DNA of 64,000 bases from Rheinheimera sp. 1928-s (GTDB lineage: Bacteria > Pseudomonadota > Gammaproteobacteria > Enterobacterales > Alteromonadaceae), in the NCBI RefSeq assembly GCF_029269265.1, contig NZ_JARIXP010000011.1, positions 1 through 64,000 of the forward strand, in the 5' to 3' direction. Shown piece after piece: positions 28,845-41,369 of the stretch; position 1 is the stretch's first letter; every line of letters begins with the position of its first letter. The position numbers and the translations under genes are program-made. The notes beneath the pieces are model-generated. The model worked only from the letters and a program-made list of their open reading frames with translations. It had not been told where the DNA came from and did not search any database.

Positions 28845-29552
28845 ATGAATAACACCAGTCCTATAGTGGTCGCATTAGACTTCGAACAAAAATCCGCAGC
28901 AATGAATTTAGTCAGCCAACTTGACCCGGCTTTATGTCGCTTAAAAGTAGGTAAAGAGATGTTTACTCACTTTGGCCCTGACTTTGTCAAAGAGCTGCAT
29001 CAGCGCAAGTTTGATGTGTTTTTAGACCTGAAATTTCACGATATTCCAAATACAGTAGCCAAAGCCGTCAAAGCCTCAGCCGATTTAGGTGTGTGGATGG
29101 TGAACGTACATGCATCTGGTGGCAGTCGTATGATGATTGCCGCCCGTGAAGCCTTAGAAAGCTTTGGTAAAGAAAAACCTCTGCTGATTGCTGTAACCGT
29201 ATTGACCAGTATGGAGCAAAGTGATTTAGTGGAGCTGGGTATTAATTTAACGCCACAACAGCAGGTACTAAGACTGGCAGGGCTGGTTGATAAGTCCGGT
29301 TTGGATGGCGTGGTTTGTTCCGCACAAGAAGCTGTTGAATTAAAACAGCAATTTGGTAAAGAATTCTGCTTAGTGACCCCTGGTATTCGCCCATCTTTTG
29401 CCACTGCTGATGATCAAAAAAGGGTGATGACTCCAGCTGATGCATTAAAGGCTGGTGTAGACTATATGGTGATAGGGCGCCCAATTACCAAAGCAGCCGA
29501 TCCGTTATCCGCTTTACAGCAAATCTACCGGGAGATTTACCCCGCGCATTAA
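28845..29552 (+). CDS. pyrF: Orotidine 5'-phosphate decarboxylase
   Basis: This is the last step of UMP synthesis. It has 235 residues; the catalytic [10 protein letters not shown] (Lys and Asp) is at about 60-69 and VTPGIRP near 180. The ATG at 28845 is preferred over the adjacent in-frame TTG. lapA-lapB-pyrF order is conserved in gammaproteobacteria. Confidence 0.97.
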   Translation: MNNTSPIVVALDFEQKSAAMNLVSQLDPALCRLKVGKEMFTHFGPDFVKELHQRKFDVFLDLKFHDIPNTVAKAVKASADLGVWMVNVHASGGSRMMIAAREALESFGKEKPLLIAVTVLTSMEQSDLVELGINLTPQQQVLRLAGLVDKSGLDGVVCSAQEAVELKQQFGKEFCLVTPGIRPSFATADDQKRVMTPADALKAGVDYMVIGRPITKAADPLSALQQIYREIYPAH

Positions 29553-29570
29553 GAAAAAAGGAGCTTTTAT

Positions 29571-31292
29571 TTGGATGCAGTGAATTTAACAATCCTGGTT
29601 GCAGGGGCTCTGTTTTTCTCCAGTATCGTTGCTACTCTGATCTCGGCGCGCTTAGGTGCGCCTTTATTATTAATTTTCCTTGTCATTGGCATGCTGGCCG
29701 GTGAAGACGGTTTGCTGGGCATCAAGTTCGGCAATCCTGATGTCGCTCTGCTGATTGGCTCTATAGCTCTTGTGATTATTCTGTTTGATGGTGGTATGCG
29801 TACTCATCCGGACAGAGTTCGGGTAGTCTTAGCGCCAGCAGCGGTATTGGCCACTTTAGGTGTAGTACTGACCTGCGGCATTTTAGGTGTCGCAGCTTCT
29901 TATCTGTTTAATTTGACCTTGCTTGAAGGCTTACTGTTGGGCGCAATCTTAAGCTCAACTGACGCCGCCGCCGTATTTTCTATCTTCCAGTCTGCCGGCT
30001 TAAATATTAAAGAGCGGGTGGCATCCACATTGGAAATAGAGTCGGGTAGTAACGACCCTATGGCGGTCATGTTGACCTTTACATTGGTTGGCGTTTTAGC
30101 GGGCCAAAGTGAATTGAACTGGTCCTTGTCAACGGTATTCTTTCAGCAAGCCATAGTGGGCGCAGCAGTAGGTTATGGAGCAGGGCGCTTCTTTGTTTTG
30201 CTTTGCCGTAAACTGCCATTAAGCGCAGCGTTTTTTCCTTTACTGGCCGTCTCTTATGCACTGCTGATTTATGGCTTAACCAACCAATTTGGCGGCAGCG
30301 GTTTTCTGGCCGTGTATTTAATGGGCTTTTTAATAGGCAACGCCCGTTTACCCCAAATTCAGCAGATTTTACGCATGCACGACGGTTTAGCCTGGCTCAG
30401 TCAAATCATTATGTTTTTGATGCTGGGCTTATTGGTGACGCCAAGCAAACTGATGGAATATGCAATTCCTGCGCTGATATTGGCATTGGTGATGATCTTT
30501 ATAGCCCGGCCTATAGCGGTGTTTTTAAGCCTGGTGCCATTTCATTTTCCAAAGAAAGATCAGGTATTTATCAGTTGGGTAGGGCTGCGAGGTGCAGTGC
30601 CTATTATTCTGGCGTTATTCCCATGGCTGGCCGGCGTGCCAAATAAAGATTTGTACTTTAACGTGGCGTTTTTCGTAGTAATTGTATCCTTGCTTATTCA
30701 GGGCTGGTCTATAGCGCCGGTAGCGCGCTGGTTGAAGCTTGAAGTACCACCAGAGCCAGGCCCGGATCACTCCATGACGCTCGATAGCGTCGACAGCAAT
30801 GATTTGCTGCAAGTGTTGTCCTTTAAAGTCGGCAAAGGTTCACCTATTGTAGACAGCGACTGGCAACAACTGAATATGTCTCCCGATGTCAGCTACTTAG
30901 GTGTACTACGTAAAGGCGAATGGATCAAAGCCGAGCAAAGCCCAAGCTTTCAACTGAACGATATGCTGCTGGTACTAAGCAAAGCCAAAGATGTAAAAGC
31001 CGTCAGTGACAAAGTGTCCACTAGCGCAGAGCAAACCTCGTTGGATAAACTGGACTTCTTCGGTGACTTCGTATTAAACGGCGAAATCACCTTAAACGAG
31101 CTGGATGGCTTCTACAGCATTCAATTCACTGAAGACCAGGACCCAACCCAAAGCCTGTCCGAATACATCACCGAGAAATTCCACAGACGTGTGGTGGTTG
31201 GTGATCAGGTGCAGCTGGATCAGTTAGTACTGACAGTACGTCAAATCGACGACCACGACCAGATACTGCAGGTAGGTATTAAATCGGCCTAA
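29571..31292 (+). CDS. nhaP2: K+/H+ antiporter CvrA/NhaP2 family
   Basis: This is a CPA1-type cation/proton antiporter of 573 residues. It has twelve or so membrane helices with IILFDGGMRTH, SSTDAAAVFSIF (the ion-binding aspartate) and ESGSNDPMAVMLTF. A C-terminal cytosolic half contains TrkA_C-like (about 405-480) and CorC/HlyC-associated (about 490-573) domains. Relatives expel K+ at high internal potassium. The start is TTG at 29571, decided by AAAAAAGGAG seven bases upstream and the MDAVNLTI family start. Confidence 0.92.
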   Translation: MDAVNLTILVAGALFFSSIVATLISARLGAPLLLIFLVIGMLAGEDGLLGIKFGNPDVALLIGSIALVIILFDGGMRTHPDRVRVVLAPAAVLATLGVVLTCGILGVAASYLFNLTLLEGLLLGAILSSTDAAAVFSIFQSAGLNIKERVASTLEIESGSNDPMAVMLTFTLVGVLAGQSELNWSLSTVFFQQAIVGAAVGYGAGRFFVLLCRKLPLSAAFFPLLAVSYALLIYGLTNQFGGSGFLAVYLMGFLIGNARLPQIQQILRMHDGLAWLSQIIMFLMLGLLVTPSKLMEYAIPALILALVMIFIARPIAVFLSLVPFHFPKKDQVFISWVGLRGAVPIILALFPWLAGVPNKDLYFNVAFFVVIVSLLIQGWSIAPVARWLKLEVPPEPGPDHSMTLDSVDSNDLLQVLSFKVGKGSPIVDSDWQQLNMSPDVSYLGVLRKGEWIKAEQSPSFQLNDMLLVLSKAKDVKAVSDKVSTSAEQTSLDKLDFFGDFVLNGEITLNELDGFYSIQFTEDQDPTQSLSEYITEKFHRRVVVGDQVQLDQLVLTVRQIDDHDQILQVGIKSA

Positions 31293-31304
31293 TCTATAGA
31301 AATC

Positions 31305-31345
31305 AGCCTTATGCCGGATAAATGGATTAAATCAGGTATAAGGCT
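31305..31345 (+). terminator. Possible terminator after the antiporter gene
   Basis: The stem AGCCTTATGCC against GGTATAAGGCT has one mismatch. A T-run follows only 12 bases later. It lies between convergent genes. Confidence 0.4.
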
Positions 31346-31362
31346 TCTTAATGCCCTTTTTT

Positions 31363-31557
31363 TCATTTGAATGTAGCAAGCTTAGTAAGGTAATCATAAT
31401 TATCGAATTTCAGATTCATATCGTATTCTATGTATTCTATATCTTTTTTGCTTGGCGCCTCTTCAAATGCAAATACATGACTGTCATTTGGTAAGTCACC
31501 ATCATGATTGATATAGAAAATTCCTGATGCGGGCCTGCTTATTGTGTAAAACGGCAT
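31363..31557 (-). CDS. Small hypothetical protein (64 aa)
   Basis: The product is not recognised. It is acidic and aromatic-rich, with no signal peptide or membrane helix, and would be cytosolic. The ATG follows the strong ribosome site AGAGGTGA, which supports a real gene. A hairpin GTGCCG/CGGCAC (31576-31593) sits in its leader. Base composition is clearly more AT-rich than the neighbours. Confidence 0.6.
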   Translation of the reverse strand: MPFYTISRPASGIFYINHDGDLPNDSHVFAFEEAPSKKDIEYIEYDMNLKFDNYDYLTKLATFK

Positions 31558-31776
31558 AATTCACCTCTAAATGAAGTGCCGGATGTTCGGCACGCAACAA
31601 TAGTAACATCTCTTTTTATTTAATCAATTAACACAAAAAATAGAATGATAGTTTTTTGAATGAACAAGTTCATCACCAGTGAATACAATATTATTTGCGT
31701 TTATTTTTAACGATCATTATTTTTATTTGTTGTGCTTATATTAAAGCGAATAACTCAATGATAAATATTATATTAT
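31558..31776. other. AT-rich intergenic region
   Basis: These 219 bases, strongly AT-rich, hold the hairpin GTGCCG-GATGTT-CGGCAC (31576-31593) before the small gene. I see no promoter of confidence. Confidence 0.4.
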
Positions 31777-32115
31777 TCAGTTTTGAATTCCGGAAAGCCC
31801 TCTTACAAATCTATTCAAATAGTCGGCAGTGTGAATTAGCATTTTCATTTTTGGATCAGACTGCATAGCTTCAACTTTCGATTTTAACTCTGCAACTTTT
31901 CGCTGAGACTGAGCAGCAGACCATTTAAAACGCCAGATCAATGCAACGTCACCAGACGTACAACGGCCATGGGGCGTATTTAACCAGCCTTCAGAATCGA
32001 TATACATATCACGCCAAGAGGGATGATAAGGCAGAGATCCTTTACAGTGAACCTGAAAATACCGGTTCGCTGTTGCAAGGGGTTCTCCGTCATACCAGCG
32101 GCGGCTTAGCCAATC
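31777..32115 (-). pseudogene. ORF continuing in frame after an amber codon; no start
   Basis: The open frame of 112 codons follows the TAG that ends the TolA-like gene, in the same frame. The first ATG in it (at 32007) has no ribosome site, and 36 sense codons before it read as plausible protein (DWLSRRWYDGEPLATANRYF) without any ATG, GTG or TTG. The C-terminal half is a charged helix (KVAELKSKVEAMQSD). It may be the 3' part of a gene broken by the amber codon, or a fragment left by rearrangement. I do not recognise its family. Confidence 0.45.
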
Positions 32116-32631
32116 CTAGCTTTTAGGATCTGTATAGGTTTTAGAAAAGGAGCTCGGTTTATCATTACGCGGTGTACCTTCAAATCGAGGTATAAACTTA
32201 AAGTGTTGCAAACGAATACCTGTGGGAACGAATAGATCTCTAGGTGGACGAACTGCAGAGATGGCCTGAGCTACGATCGTAGGTAACTGTTGTTCAAACT
32301 CTTTACCCATAGTGCATGCGAAAACCTGTAAATTAAGTAGCTTTCTGTTTGCCACATCATGATTAAAACTTACTGTGCAAGACTTTCCTCTGTGGTACTC
32401 ATAGAGTCGTACACGACGATGAATTTCATTTTGAAGCGAAGTGTTATAGACCTGCATAGCATTGAAGCTTTTGACCTCGACAGATTTTTTGTCTGGATTA
32501 GCCTTATGCTCATAAAGCTTTTTAGAAACTGGTTTATTAGGTTCAACAACGTAGTGTTGAGCGAATAAGGGGAAGGCCACCAAAGTCATAAAACATATAA
32601 GTGAGCGATACACGTCTAGAGTTCCTTTCAT
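32116..32631 (-). CDS. TolA C-terminal-domain-like exported protein
   Basis: The product has a signal peptide or anchor (SLICFMTLVAFPLFAQ) and a domain resembling the TolA C-terminal domain: YNTSLQNEIHRRVRLYEYHRGKSCTVSF, then two conserved cysteines in the pattern of TolA and a closing FKF. The long helical TolA stalk is absent, so it is not the Tol-Pal TolA itself. Start choice is uncertain (32631, 32643 or 32667); 32631 gives the cleanest signal peptide. Periplasmic location is inferred. It is an orphan gene in an AT-rich patch. Confidence 0.55.
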   Translation of the reverse strand: MKGTLDVYRSLICFMTLVAFPLFAQHYVVEPNKPVSKKLYEHKANPDKKSVEVKSFNAMQVYNTSLQNEIHRRVRLYEYHRGKSCTVSFNHDVANRKLLNLQVFACTMGKEFEQQLPTIVAQAISAVRPPRDLFVPTGIRLQHFKFIPRFEGTPRNDKPSSFSKTYTDPKS

Positions 32632-32900
32632 TGATACATGCATCACCAATTTACAGTCTAAACCCATAGCAGTGCAACACGAGTTTGAAGTCAGTAGTTA
32701 GCTTAACATATTCAATTTAACATAATAATCATTATGCGACACATGATGCATTAGAGGAAAAGGGGATATTTATATATTTATCAATCAGATATCAGATTTT
32801 CACATGACTGTTATTCTGCTGCTTATCTGTTATTACTTTCGATATAAACCTCTATTTGCAGCGTTAAACTCGTTAATTAGAACACATGCCTAAGCTAGAC

Positions 32901-32934
32901 AGGAAACCATACACATCAACGTCTATGGTTTCCT
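32901..32934. terminator. Hairpin downstream of the coiled-coil gene
   Basis: The perfect 11-base stem AGGAAACCATA/TATGGTTTCCT has a 12-base loop and lies 15 bases beyond the stop of the gene at 32949. No T-run is present on either strand, so terminator function is uncertain. Confidence 0.4.
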
Positions 32935-32948
32935 GATCAAGATAAAGA

Positions 32949-33527
32949 TTAATTCCGTGAAATTAGTTTAATACCGCCATCGTAACATTCCGTTGTTTTG
33001 CCTGAATCTGATATCACCTGGATATGATCAAAGCCACCAGCTGGCGCTGACTTCTCCAGCAAGTCGGTAAAATCATCGGCTATGTCGCTGATTTCATCAC
33101 CTTTTTGTTCTAAAGCTGCGAAATGTGGTCTGTGGCGTTCTGTGATTTCATGAATTTCTTCGGCTAATTTGTGCTGTTCAGCCATTTTGACTTTATCTAT
33201 CCGAATACTATGCTCATCTTCCTGATGCACAAGATCGGAAAGCTCAGCCATACGGTCGCTGTGTTGCTCCATTTCAGCCTCAAACGCTTTTAAAGGTAAA
33301 TGCAGCTCTTCCATTTGTTGCTCAACAGCTTCTAAGCGTTGGTAAGCTGCGAATTCTTCTGTGGTCATAGCGCGCTGCTGTATCACTTTGCAGTTTTTAA
33401 TAAAAGCGATTTGTGCCGGTTTTGCCATAGAGCTCGTTACTGAGGTTTCAGCTTGAGCTGTACAGCCAACAGTGATTGCAATAGCGATGGATAACAAAGT
33501 GAAGGTAAATGATTTTTGGTATTTCAT
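32949..33527 (-). CDS. Exported coiled-coil protein, unknown function
   Basis: This is a 192-residue protein with a signal peptide (MKYQKSFTFTLLSIAIAITVGC...). It could be a lipoprotein at Cys22 (TVGC, an imperfect lipobox) or be cut after AQA. Residues about 55-150 form a charged coiled coil rich in Glu and His. Two further cysteines (about 46 and 180) could form a disulfide. AGGAG precedes the ATG. The family is not recognised. Confidence 0.7.
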   Translation of the reverse strand: MKYQKSFTFTLLSIAIAITVGCTAQAETSVTSSMAKPAQIAFIKNCKVIQQRAMTTEEFAAYQRLEAVEQQMEELHLPLKAFEAEMEQHSDRMAELSDLVHQEDEHSIRIDKVKMAEQHKLAEEIHEITERHRPHFAALEQKGDEISDIADDFTDLLEKSAPAGGFDHIQVISDSGKTTECYDGGIKLISRN

Positions 33528-33593
33528 AGCAAGCTCCTGTGCTTCAGTTATTACTAAGTCGGAGCTGTTGAATAAATAGTTGGAAGAAAAAAC

Positions 33594-33642
33594 AAAAAAA
33601 GTTGGTTTAATCGCTAAGGCATTGATTAAACCAACTTTTTAT
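33594..33642 (-). terminator. Terminator after maeA
   Basis: A perfect 17-base stem (33596-33612 with 33624-33640, core AGTTGGTTTAATC) is flanked by A7 and T5. It is strong in both directions and ends maeA on the minus strand. Confidence 0.85.
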
Positions 33643-33686
33643 TTAGCTGACTTGAACGAAAAACACAGAAAACTTAATGGCCGATT

Positions 33687-35375
33687 TTAGTGACCACTTA
33701 CGCGTTTATATTCACGGTATTCTGGCTTCCAGAAATTGCGTTCAATTTTTTGCAGTAATTCATCGTCACTGATTTCCAGTGCCAAACCTTGCTTTTGTGC
33801 AATTTTAGCCACTTCGAAGGCGATTTTTTTACTCAGCTCAGACAGTTCAGACAAAGCCGGCAGTAAGGATCCCTGCCCTGTATTGGCTAATGGCGACGCT
33901 GCAGCTAAGGTTTCGCTGGCAATACGTAACATATCATCGCTGATACGGCTGGCTTTCACAGCAACTACACCTAAACCAATGCCAGGGAAAATGTACGAGT
34001 TATTACACTGCGCAATGTGGTAAGTCTGGCCTTTGTAAGTCACAGGCTTAAATGGACTGCCGGTGGCGATAATCACTTTCCCATCTGTCCACTTGATCAC
34101 TTGTTCAGGTGTCGCTTCCACTTGTTTTGAAGGGTTGCTTAACGGGAAAATAATTGGCAATTCACAGTGTTTCTTCATTGCTGTGATCACTTGTTCAGTG
34201 AACAAGCCTGGCTGGCCAGAGACACCAATTAAGATATCTGGTTTAGCGCAATTCATCACATCCAATAAAGAAGCGTATTCGCCACTGTATGCCCAGTCTG
34301 CCAAATCTGATGTTTTCTGCATCAGAGCTTGCTGGAAATCACGTAAATCCGTCATGCCTTCGGTTAACAAACCAAAACGGTCAACCATATAAACTTGTTT
34401 GCGGGCTGTTGCGTCATCCAGTCCTTCGGTTTTCATTTGACTGATGATTTGCTCGGCAATACCACAACCGGCAGAGCCTGCGCCGACAAAGACAACTTTT
34501 TGTGAAGATAACTTCATGCCTTTGCTATAACAAGCGGCTAATAACGAACCTACAGTGACAGCAGCTGTTCCTTGAATATCATCGTTAAAGCAGCAATACT
34601 CATCGCGGTAGCGTTTTAAAATAGGCATCGCATTTGGCTGAGCGAAGTCTTCAAACTGCACTAAAGCCTCAGGCCAACGGCGTTTTACCGCTTTCATAAA
34701 CTGGTCGATAAAAGCGTCGTACTCTTCGCCGGTAATACGCTTATGTTTTGAACCCATATAAACCGGGTCATTCAGCAGTTTTTCGTTGTTAGTACCTACG
34801 TCCAGCATCACAGGTAAGGTATAAGCCGGGCTAATACCACCGCAGGCTGTATATAAAGACAACTTACCGATGGAAATACCCATACCACCCACGCCCTGGT
34901 CGCCTAAACCCAGCACACGTTCGCCGTCTGTAACTACTATCACTTTTACTTTTTTCTTAGTGACGCTACGCAGTATGTCATCCATATGCTCACGTTCACT
35001 GTAGGAGACAAAAATACCACGGGCGCTGCGGTAAATTGCGGAGAAACGCTCACAGGCGTCCCCTACTGTTGGCGTATAAATCACCGGGATCATTTCTTCC
35101 AGGTGCTCTTTTACCAGACGATAAAACAAGGTTTCGTTTTTATCGTGAATAGCACGCAGATAAATATGTTTGTTGATTGGCTCAGCAAAGCTGGAGTACT
35201 GCATATAAGCACGTGCCAGTTGCTGTTCAATAGTTTCGTAACGTGGAGGCAATAAACCAATCAGGTTAAAGGCGATACGTTCTTCTTTGGTGAAGGCGCT
35301 GCCTTTATTTAACAATGGAGTTTCTAATAAAGCTGGACCTGCGTAGGAGGTATAAAGAGGTTGTTTTGTACTCAT
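33687..35375 (-). CDS. maeA: NAD-dependent malic enzyme
   Basis: This enzyme oxidatively decarboxylates malate to pyruvate with NAD+. It has 562 residues (E. coli MaeA 565). Signatures are [46 protein letters not shown] and the nucleotide site [16 protein letters not shown]. It stands alone, with two GntR/FadR-type operators 48-130 bases upstream that suggest control by a fatty-acid or organic-acid sensing regulator. Confidence 0.96.
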   Translation of the reverse strand: MSTKQPLYTSYAGPALLETPLLNKGSAFTKEERIAFNLIGLLPPRYETIEQQLARAYMQYSSFAEPINKHIYLRAIHDKNETLFYRLVKEHLEEMIPVIYTPTVGDACERFSAIYRSARGIFVSYSEREHMDDILRSVTKKKVKVIVVTDGERVLGLGDQGVGGMGISIGKLSLYTACGGISPAYTLPVMLDVGTNNEKLLNDPVYMGSKHKRITGEEYDAFIDQFMKAVKRRWPEALVQFEDFAQPNAMPILKRYRDEYCCFNDDIQGTAAVTVGSLLAACYSKGMKLSSQKVVFVGAGSAGCGIAEQIISQMKTEGLDDATARKQVYMVDRFGLLTEGMTDLRDFQQALMQKTSDLADWAYSGEYASLLDVMNCAKPDILIGVSGQPGLFTEQVITAMKKHCELPIIFPLSNPSKQVEATPEQVIKWTDGKVIIATGSPFKPVTYKGQTYHIAQCNNSYIFPGIGLGVVAVKASRISDDMLRIASETLAAASPLANTGQGSLLPALSELSELSKKIAFEVAKIAQKQGLALEISDDELLQKIERNFWKPEYREYKRVSGH

Positions 35376-35422
35376 GGGTATCTCTCGAAACTAGCCTGCT
35401 GGCTCAAATTGCCGCCGATCAT

Positions 35423-35439
35423 AACAGGTCTGACTAAAG
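35423..35439. promoter_or_regulatory. GntR/FadR-type operator A upstream of maeA
   Basis: AACAGGTCTGACTAAAG, read on the other strand, matches the FadR consensus AGCTGGTCCGACNTGTT at 12 of 16 defined positions. It is 48 bases upstream of the maeA ATG, in the promoter area. Confidence 0.5.
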
Positions 35440-35466
35440 CGGCAACCTCACATTGGGTAAAGTGTT

Positions 35467-35487
35467 GTTAAATGACGATCATTTAAC
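35467..35487 (-). terminator. Hairpin after the Lrp-family gene
   Basis: The perfect 9-base stem GTTAAATGA/TCATTTAAC has a CGA loop, between the lrp-like stop and maeA. It lacks a proper T-run on the minus strand. It may end the upstream gene weakly or be part of a regulatory region with the two operators. Confidence 0.35.
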
Positions 35488-35503
35488 GCTGGTCAGACCT
35501 GAA
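35487..35503. promoter_or_regulatory. GntR/FadR-type operator B upstream of maeA
   Basis: CGCTGGTCAGACCTGAA matches the same FadR consensus at 12-13 of 16 defined positions. Its centre is 64 bases from operator A, about six helical turns. The inner GGTCAGACC is nearly palindromic. Confidence 0.55.
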
Positions 35504-35520
35504 ATGCAGTATTTTCAGCC

Positions 35521-35970
35521 TTATCTTTTGAATTTTGTCTCCAGAATGACTGAAGAATTGGTGCGCTCTACCCCATCCAGATTGCCTATTTCATCCAGAA
35601 TATGGCTCAATTGTTCAGTGCTTTGCGCCTGCACTACGGCTATTAGGTCGTACTCACCACTGATGGCGTATAACTCGGAAATCTGACTGATTTGTTTCAG
35701 CTCAACGTTGGTTTTTGTCGTCAGTTTTTGTCGTACTTTAATAGCCACATGAGCTGAAACCAACTGGCTTAAAAATGCACTGCCATATTCCAGTACATAA
35801 CCTTTCACCACGCCGCTTTGCTCCAGCCTGTGCAGGCGGTTTTGTACCGTGCTGCGCGACACATTCAAGGCTCTGGCCAGGTCTGAAATACTGGCTCTGG
35901 CGTTACGGCGCAACATACCTAATAGTTTTTCGTCATCAGAACTTATCACTTTGCTCAATTGCCTTATCAA
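35521..35970 (-). CDS. Lrp/AsnC family transcription regulator
   Basis: This is a 149-residue regulator. Its N-terminal winged helix is KLLGMLRRNARASISDLARALNVSRSTVQNRLHRLEQSGVVKGY, and its C-terminal RAM ligand domain has ISGEYDLIAVVQA. It is divergent from the ast operon, so local control of arginine catabolism in response to an amino acid is likely. The start is uncertain: the longest frame begins with TTG at 35970, and other non-ATG starts (35958, 35949) are possible. Confidence 0.88.
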   Translation of the reverse strand: MIRQLSKVISSDDEKLLGMLRRNARASISDLARALNVSRSTVQNRLHRLEQSGVVKGYVLEYGSAFLSQLVSAHVAIKVRQKLTTKTNVELKQISQISELYAISGEYDLIAVVQAQSTEQLSHILDEIGNLDGVERTNSSVILETKFKR

Positions 35971-35998
35971 AATGACAGAATTAACTGCAATATTGTTG

Positions 35999-36037
35999 AA
36001 TATGCTACTGCATATTGGTAAGTCTGGCCAATATAAT
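35999..36037 (+). promoter_or_regulatory. ast operon promoter with palindromic operator
   Basis: The perfect palindrome AATATGC-TACT-GCATATT (35999-36016) lies 15 bases before a consensus TATAAT (36032-36037), covering the -35 position, where no good -35 is seen. That suggests an activator-dependent promoter, perhaps bound by the divergent Lrp-family protein. Confidence 0.5.
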
Positions 36038-36043
36038 AAGTAG

Positions 36044-37312
<1,269 letters not shown>

Positions 37313-37382
37313 AAGCCGTTGAAGGGAGTTCGTAGATCTCCCTTACCTTATCAAGCAGCTACTACGCAGGAATACTAAATTT

Positions 37383-39895
<2,513 letters not shown>

Positions 39896-39979
39896 AGCTG
39901 AACCAGATCAACATAATAAGCTGGCAAGCTCGCTACACTTGTCAGCTAGAACACCATAATCAACAGAGCAGGACCCGTT

Positions 39980-40783
39980 ATGCATACTGATGTGAAAGAA
40001 CTGTTTAACCAACTTTGGGCTAACTACTTAGAAGTCACTCCTTCTGCAAAAAAAATTCACGCTATTTTAGGCTCATCGCAACAGGATGATGTGATTAATG
40101 ATCACATAGCTTTACGTACTTTTAATATCGAAAAAGTAAGCCTTGAAAAATTGGCTGCTCACCTGTTGGCTTTAGGTTATACCGAAGGCGGCGAATACCA
40201 CTTTGAAGCGAAAAAGCTGTACGCCAAACACTTTGAGCATAAAGACCCAACTCTGCCGAAGGTCTTTATCTCCGAGCTGCTGTTAGAAAAATGCTCCGCG
40301 GAGCTGCAGAGCATAGTACGTAAACTGGTTGATCAAATCCCTGAATCGGCAGTGACCGCAGATAACTTCCTCTACTCAGGCCGTCACTGGACTATTGATC
40401 AGCAAAGCTATGAAACTTTGTTGGCCGAAAGTGAATACGCCGCCTGGATGTCAGTCTGGGGTTACCGTGCTAATCACTTTACGGTCAGCGTCAATGCACT
40501 GAATAACTATGAAACCTTAGAGTCGGTGAATCAGGCATTAAAAGATGCAGGTTTTCCATTAAACACCTCAGGTGGTGAAATCAAAGGCACGCCAGAAGTC
40601 TTGTTGGAACAGTCTTCAACTTTAGCAGACGAAGCACCGGTTCAATTCACTGATGGCACTCGCAACATCCCTAGTTGCTTCTATGAATTTGCCCGTCGTT
40701 ACCCTATGGCCAACGGCCAACTGTACGGTGGTTTTGTTGCGGCTTCTGCGGATAAGATTTTCGAAAGCACCAACGTGCGTTAA
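39980..40783 (+). CDS. DUF1338 (2-oxoadipate dioxygenase-like) protein
   Basis: This is a 267-residue member of the DUF1338/HglS-YdcJ family. These are Fe(II) enzymes that convert 2-oxoadipate to D-2-hydroxyglutarate in lysine breakdown. Candidate metal ligands are His in INDHIALRTFN (about 47), His in GYRANHFTVSVN (about 165) and Glu in PSCFYEFARRYP (about 240). It is shorter than the E. coli YdcJ type (about 450), so the substrate may differ. It follows astD by 84 bases, suggesting a role in amino-acid catabolism. Confidence 0.85.
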   Translation: MHTDVKELFNQLWANYLEVTPSAKKIHAILGSSQQDDVINDHIALRTFNIEKVSLEKLAAHLLALGYTEGGEYHFEAKKLYAKHFEHKDPTLPKVFISELLLEKCSAELQSIVRKLVDQIPESAVTADNFLYSGRHWTIDQQSYETLLAESEYAAWMSVWGYRANHFTVSVNALNNYETLESVNQALKDAGFPLNTSGGEIKGTPEVLLEQSSTLADEAPVQFTDGTRNIPSCFYEFARRYPMANGQLYGGFVAASADKIFESTNVR

Positions 40784-40805
40784 CAGGCTCTGTTCATTCT
40801 GACGA

Positions 40806-41360
40806 CTAAAGGCTGGATAAGTATCCGGCCTTTATTTTTTCCCAATAGATCCCTGCAGCTTCAGCCCGATAACCTTGAGATAAAACATTCATAAAACCAT
40901 GAGGATATGGCTCAAGGCTTTGTTTTACATTGGCTTTATCTGCTAATACACTCATCAGTTCCGACACTGAAAAATGTGTTTCTTCGGCAAATATCAACTC
41001 TGTTGGGTATAAAGGCTGAAGATGAGTCATGTGTCTGATTTGGCCGCCATAAAAACCAACACAATGCTTGATAGTTAAATGCTCCAGAATCAGATTCGCC
41101 CAGCAGGCTGCAGCACCGGCGCTAAAACCCACTAAAAATACCGGCCCTGTCTGTGCTTTAAGCACCTCGCCCACCTTATTGCAGTACGCCTCTATGCCGC
41201 CATGATCCAGAAAATACTGATAGGCCTCTTTGTCATCAGCGAACGCAGGAGGCTGATGTTTATAAGGCTGCACACAAATATGGGTGCAACCCAGCTTATC
41301 AAACTGCGAAAGAACTTCAGGTTGGGCACCAAAGATATCCGTCGCTATCACCAGTTGCAT
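40806..41360 (-). CDS. Dienelactone hydrolase-like alpha/beta hydrolase
   Basis: This is a 184-residue alpha/beta-hydrolase. The nucleophile elbow is GFSAGA (Ser at about 99), and the general base His is in PYPHGFMN near residue 153. True dienelactone hydrolases carry Cys at the nucleophile, so this is a serine variant with unknown substrate. It lies 9 bases downstream of the MBL-fold gene and is probably cotranscribed with it. Confidence 0.75.
   Translation of the reverse strand: MQLVIATDIFGAQPEVLSQFDKLGCTHICVQPYKHQPPAFADDKEAYQYFLDHGGIEAYCNKVGEVLKAQTGPVFLVGFSAGAAACWANLILEHLTIKHCVGFYGGQIRHMTHLQPLYPTELIFAEETHFSVSELMSVLADKANVKQSLEPYPHGFMNVLSQGYRAEAAGIYWEKIKAGYLSSL
40808..40840 (+). terminator. 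Terminator after the ast/DUF1338 operon
   Basis: The 11-base stem AAAGGCTGGAT/ATCCGGCCTTT (one G-U) with loop AAGT is followed by ATTTTTT. It overlaps the last codons of the convergent gene at 40806. Confidence 0.85.
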
Positions 41361-41369
41361 CTAGTGTCC

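Noticed and set aside
32116-32631. Calling the TolA-like gene tolA
   Set aside because: It lacks the long helical domain and the tolQRB-pal neighbours; only the C-terminal domain resemblance holds.
32718-32736. Fur-box-like sequence upstream of the TolA-like gene (ATAATCATTAT core)
   Set aside because: Only about 14 of 19 positions fit, in very AT-rich DNA where such matches are expected by chance.
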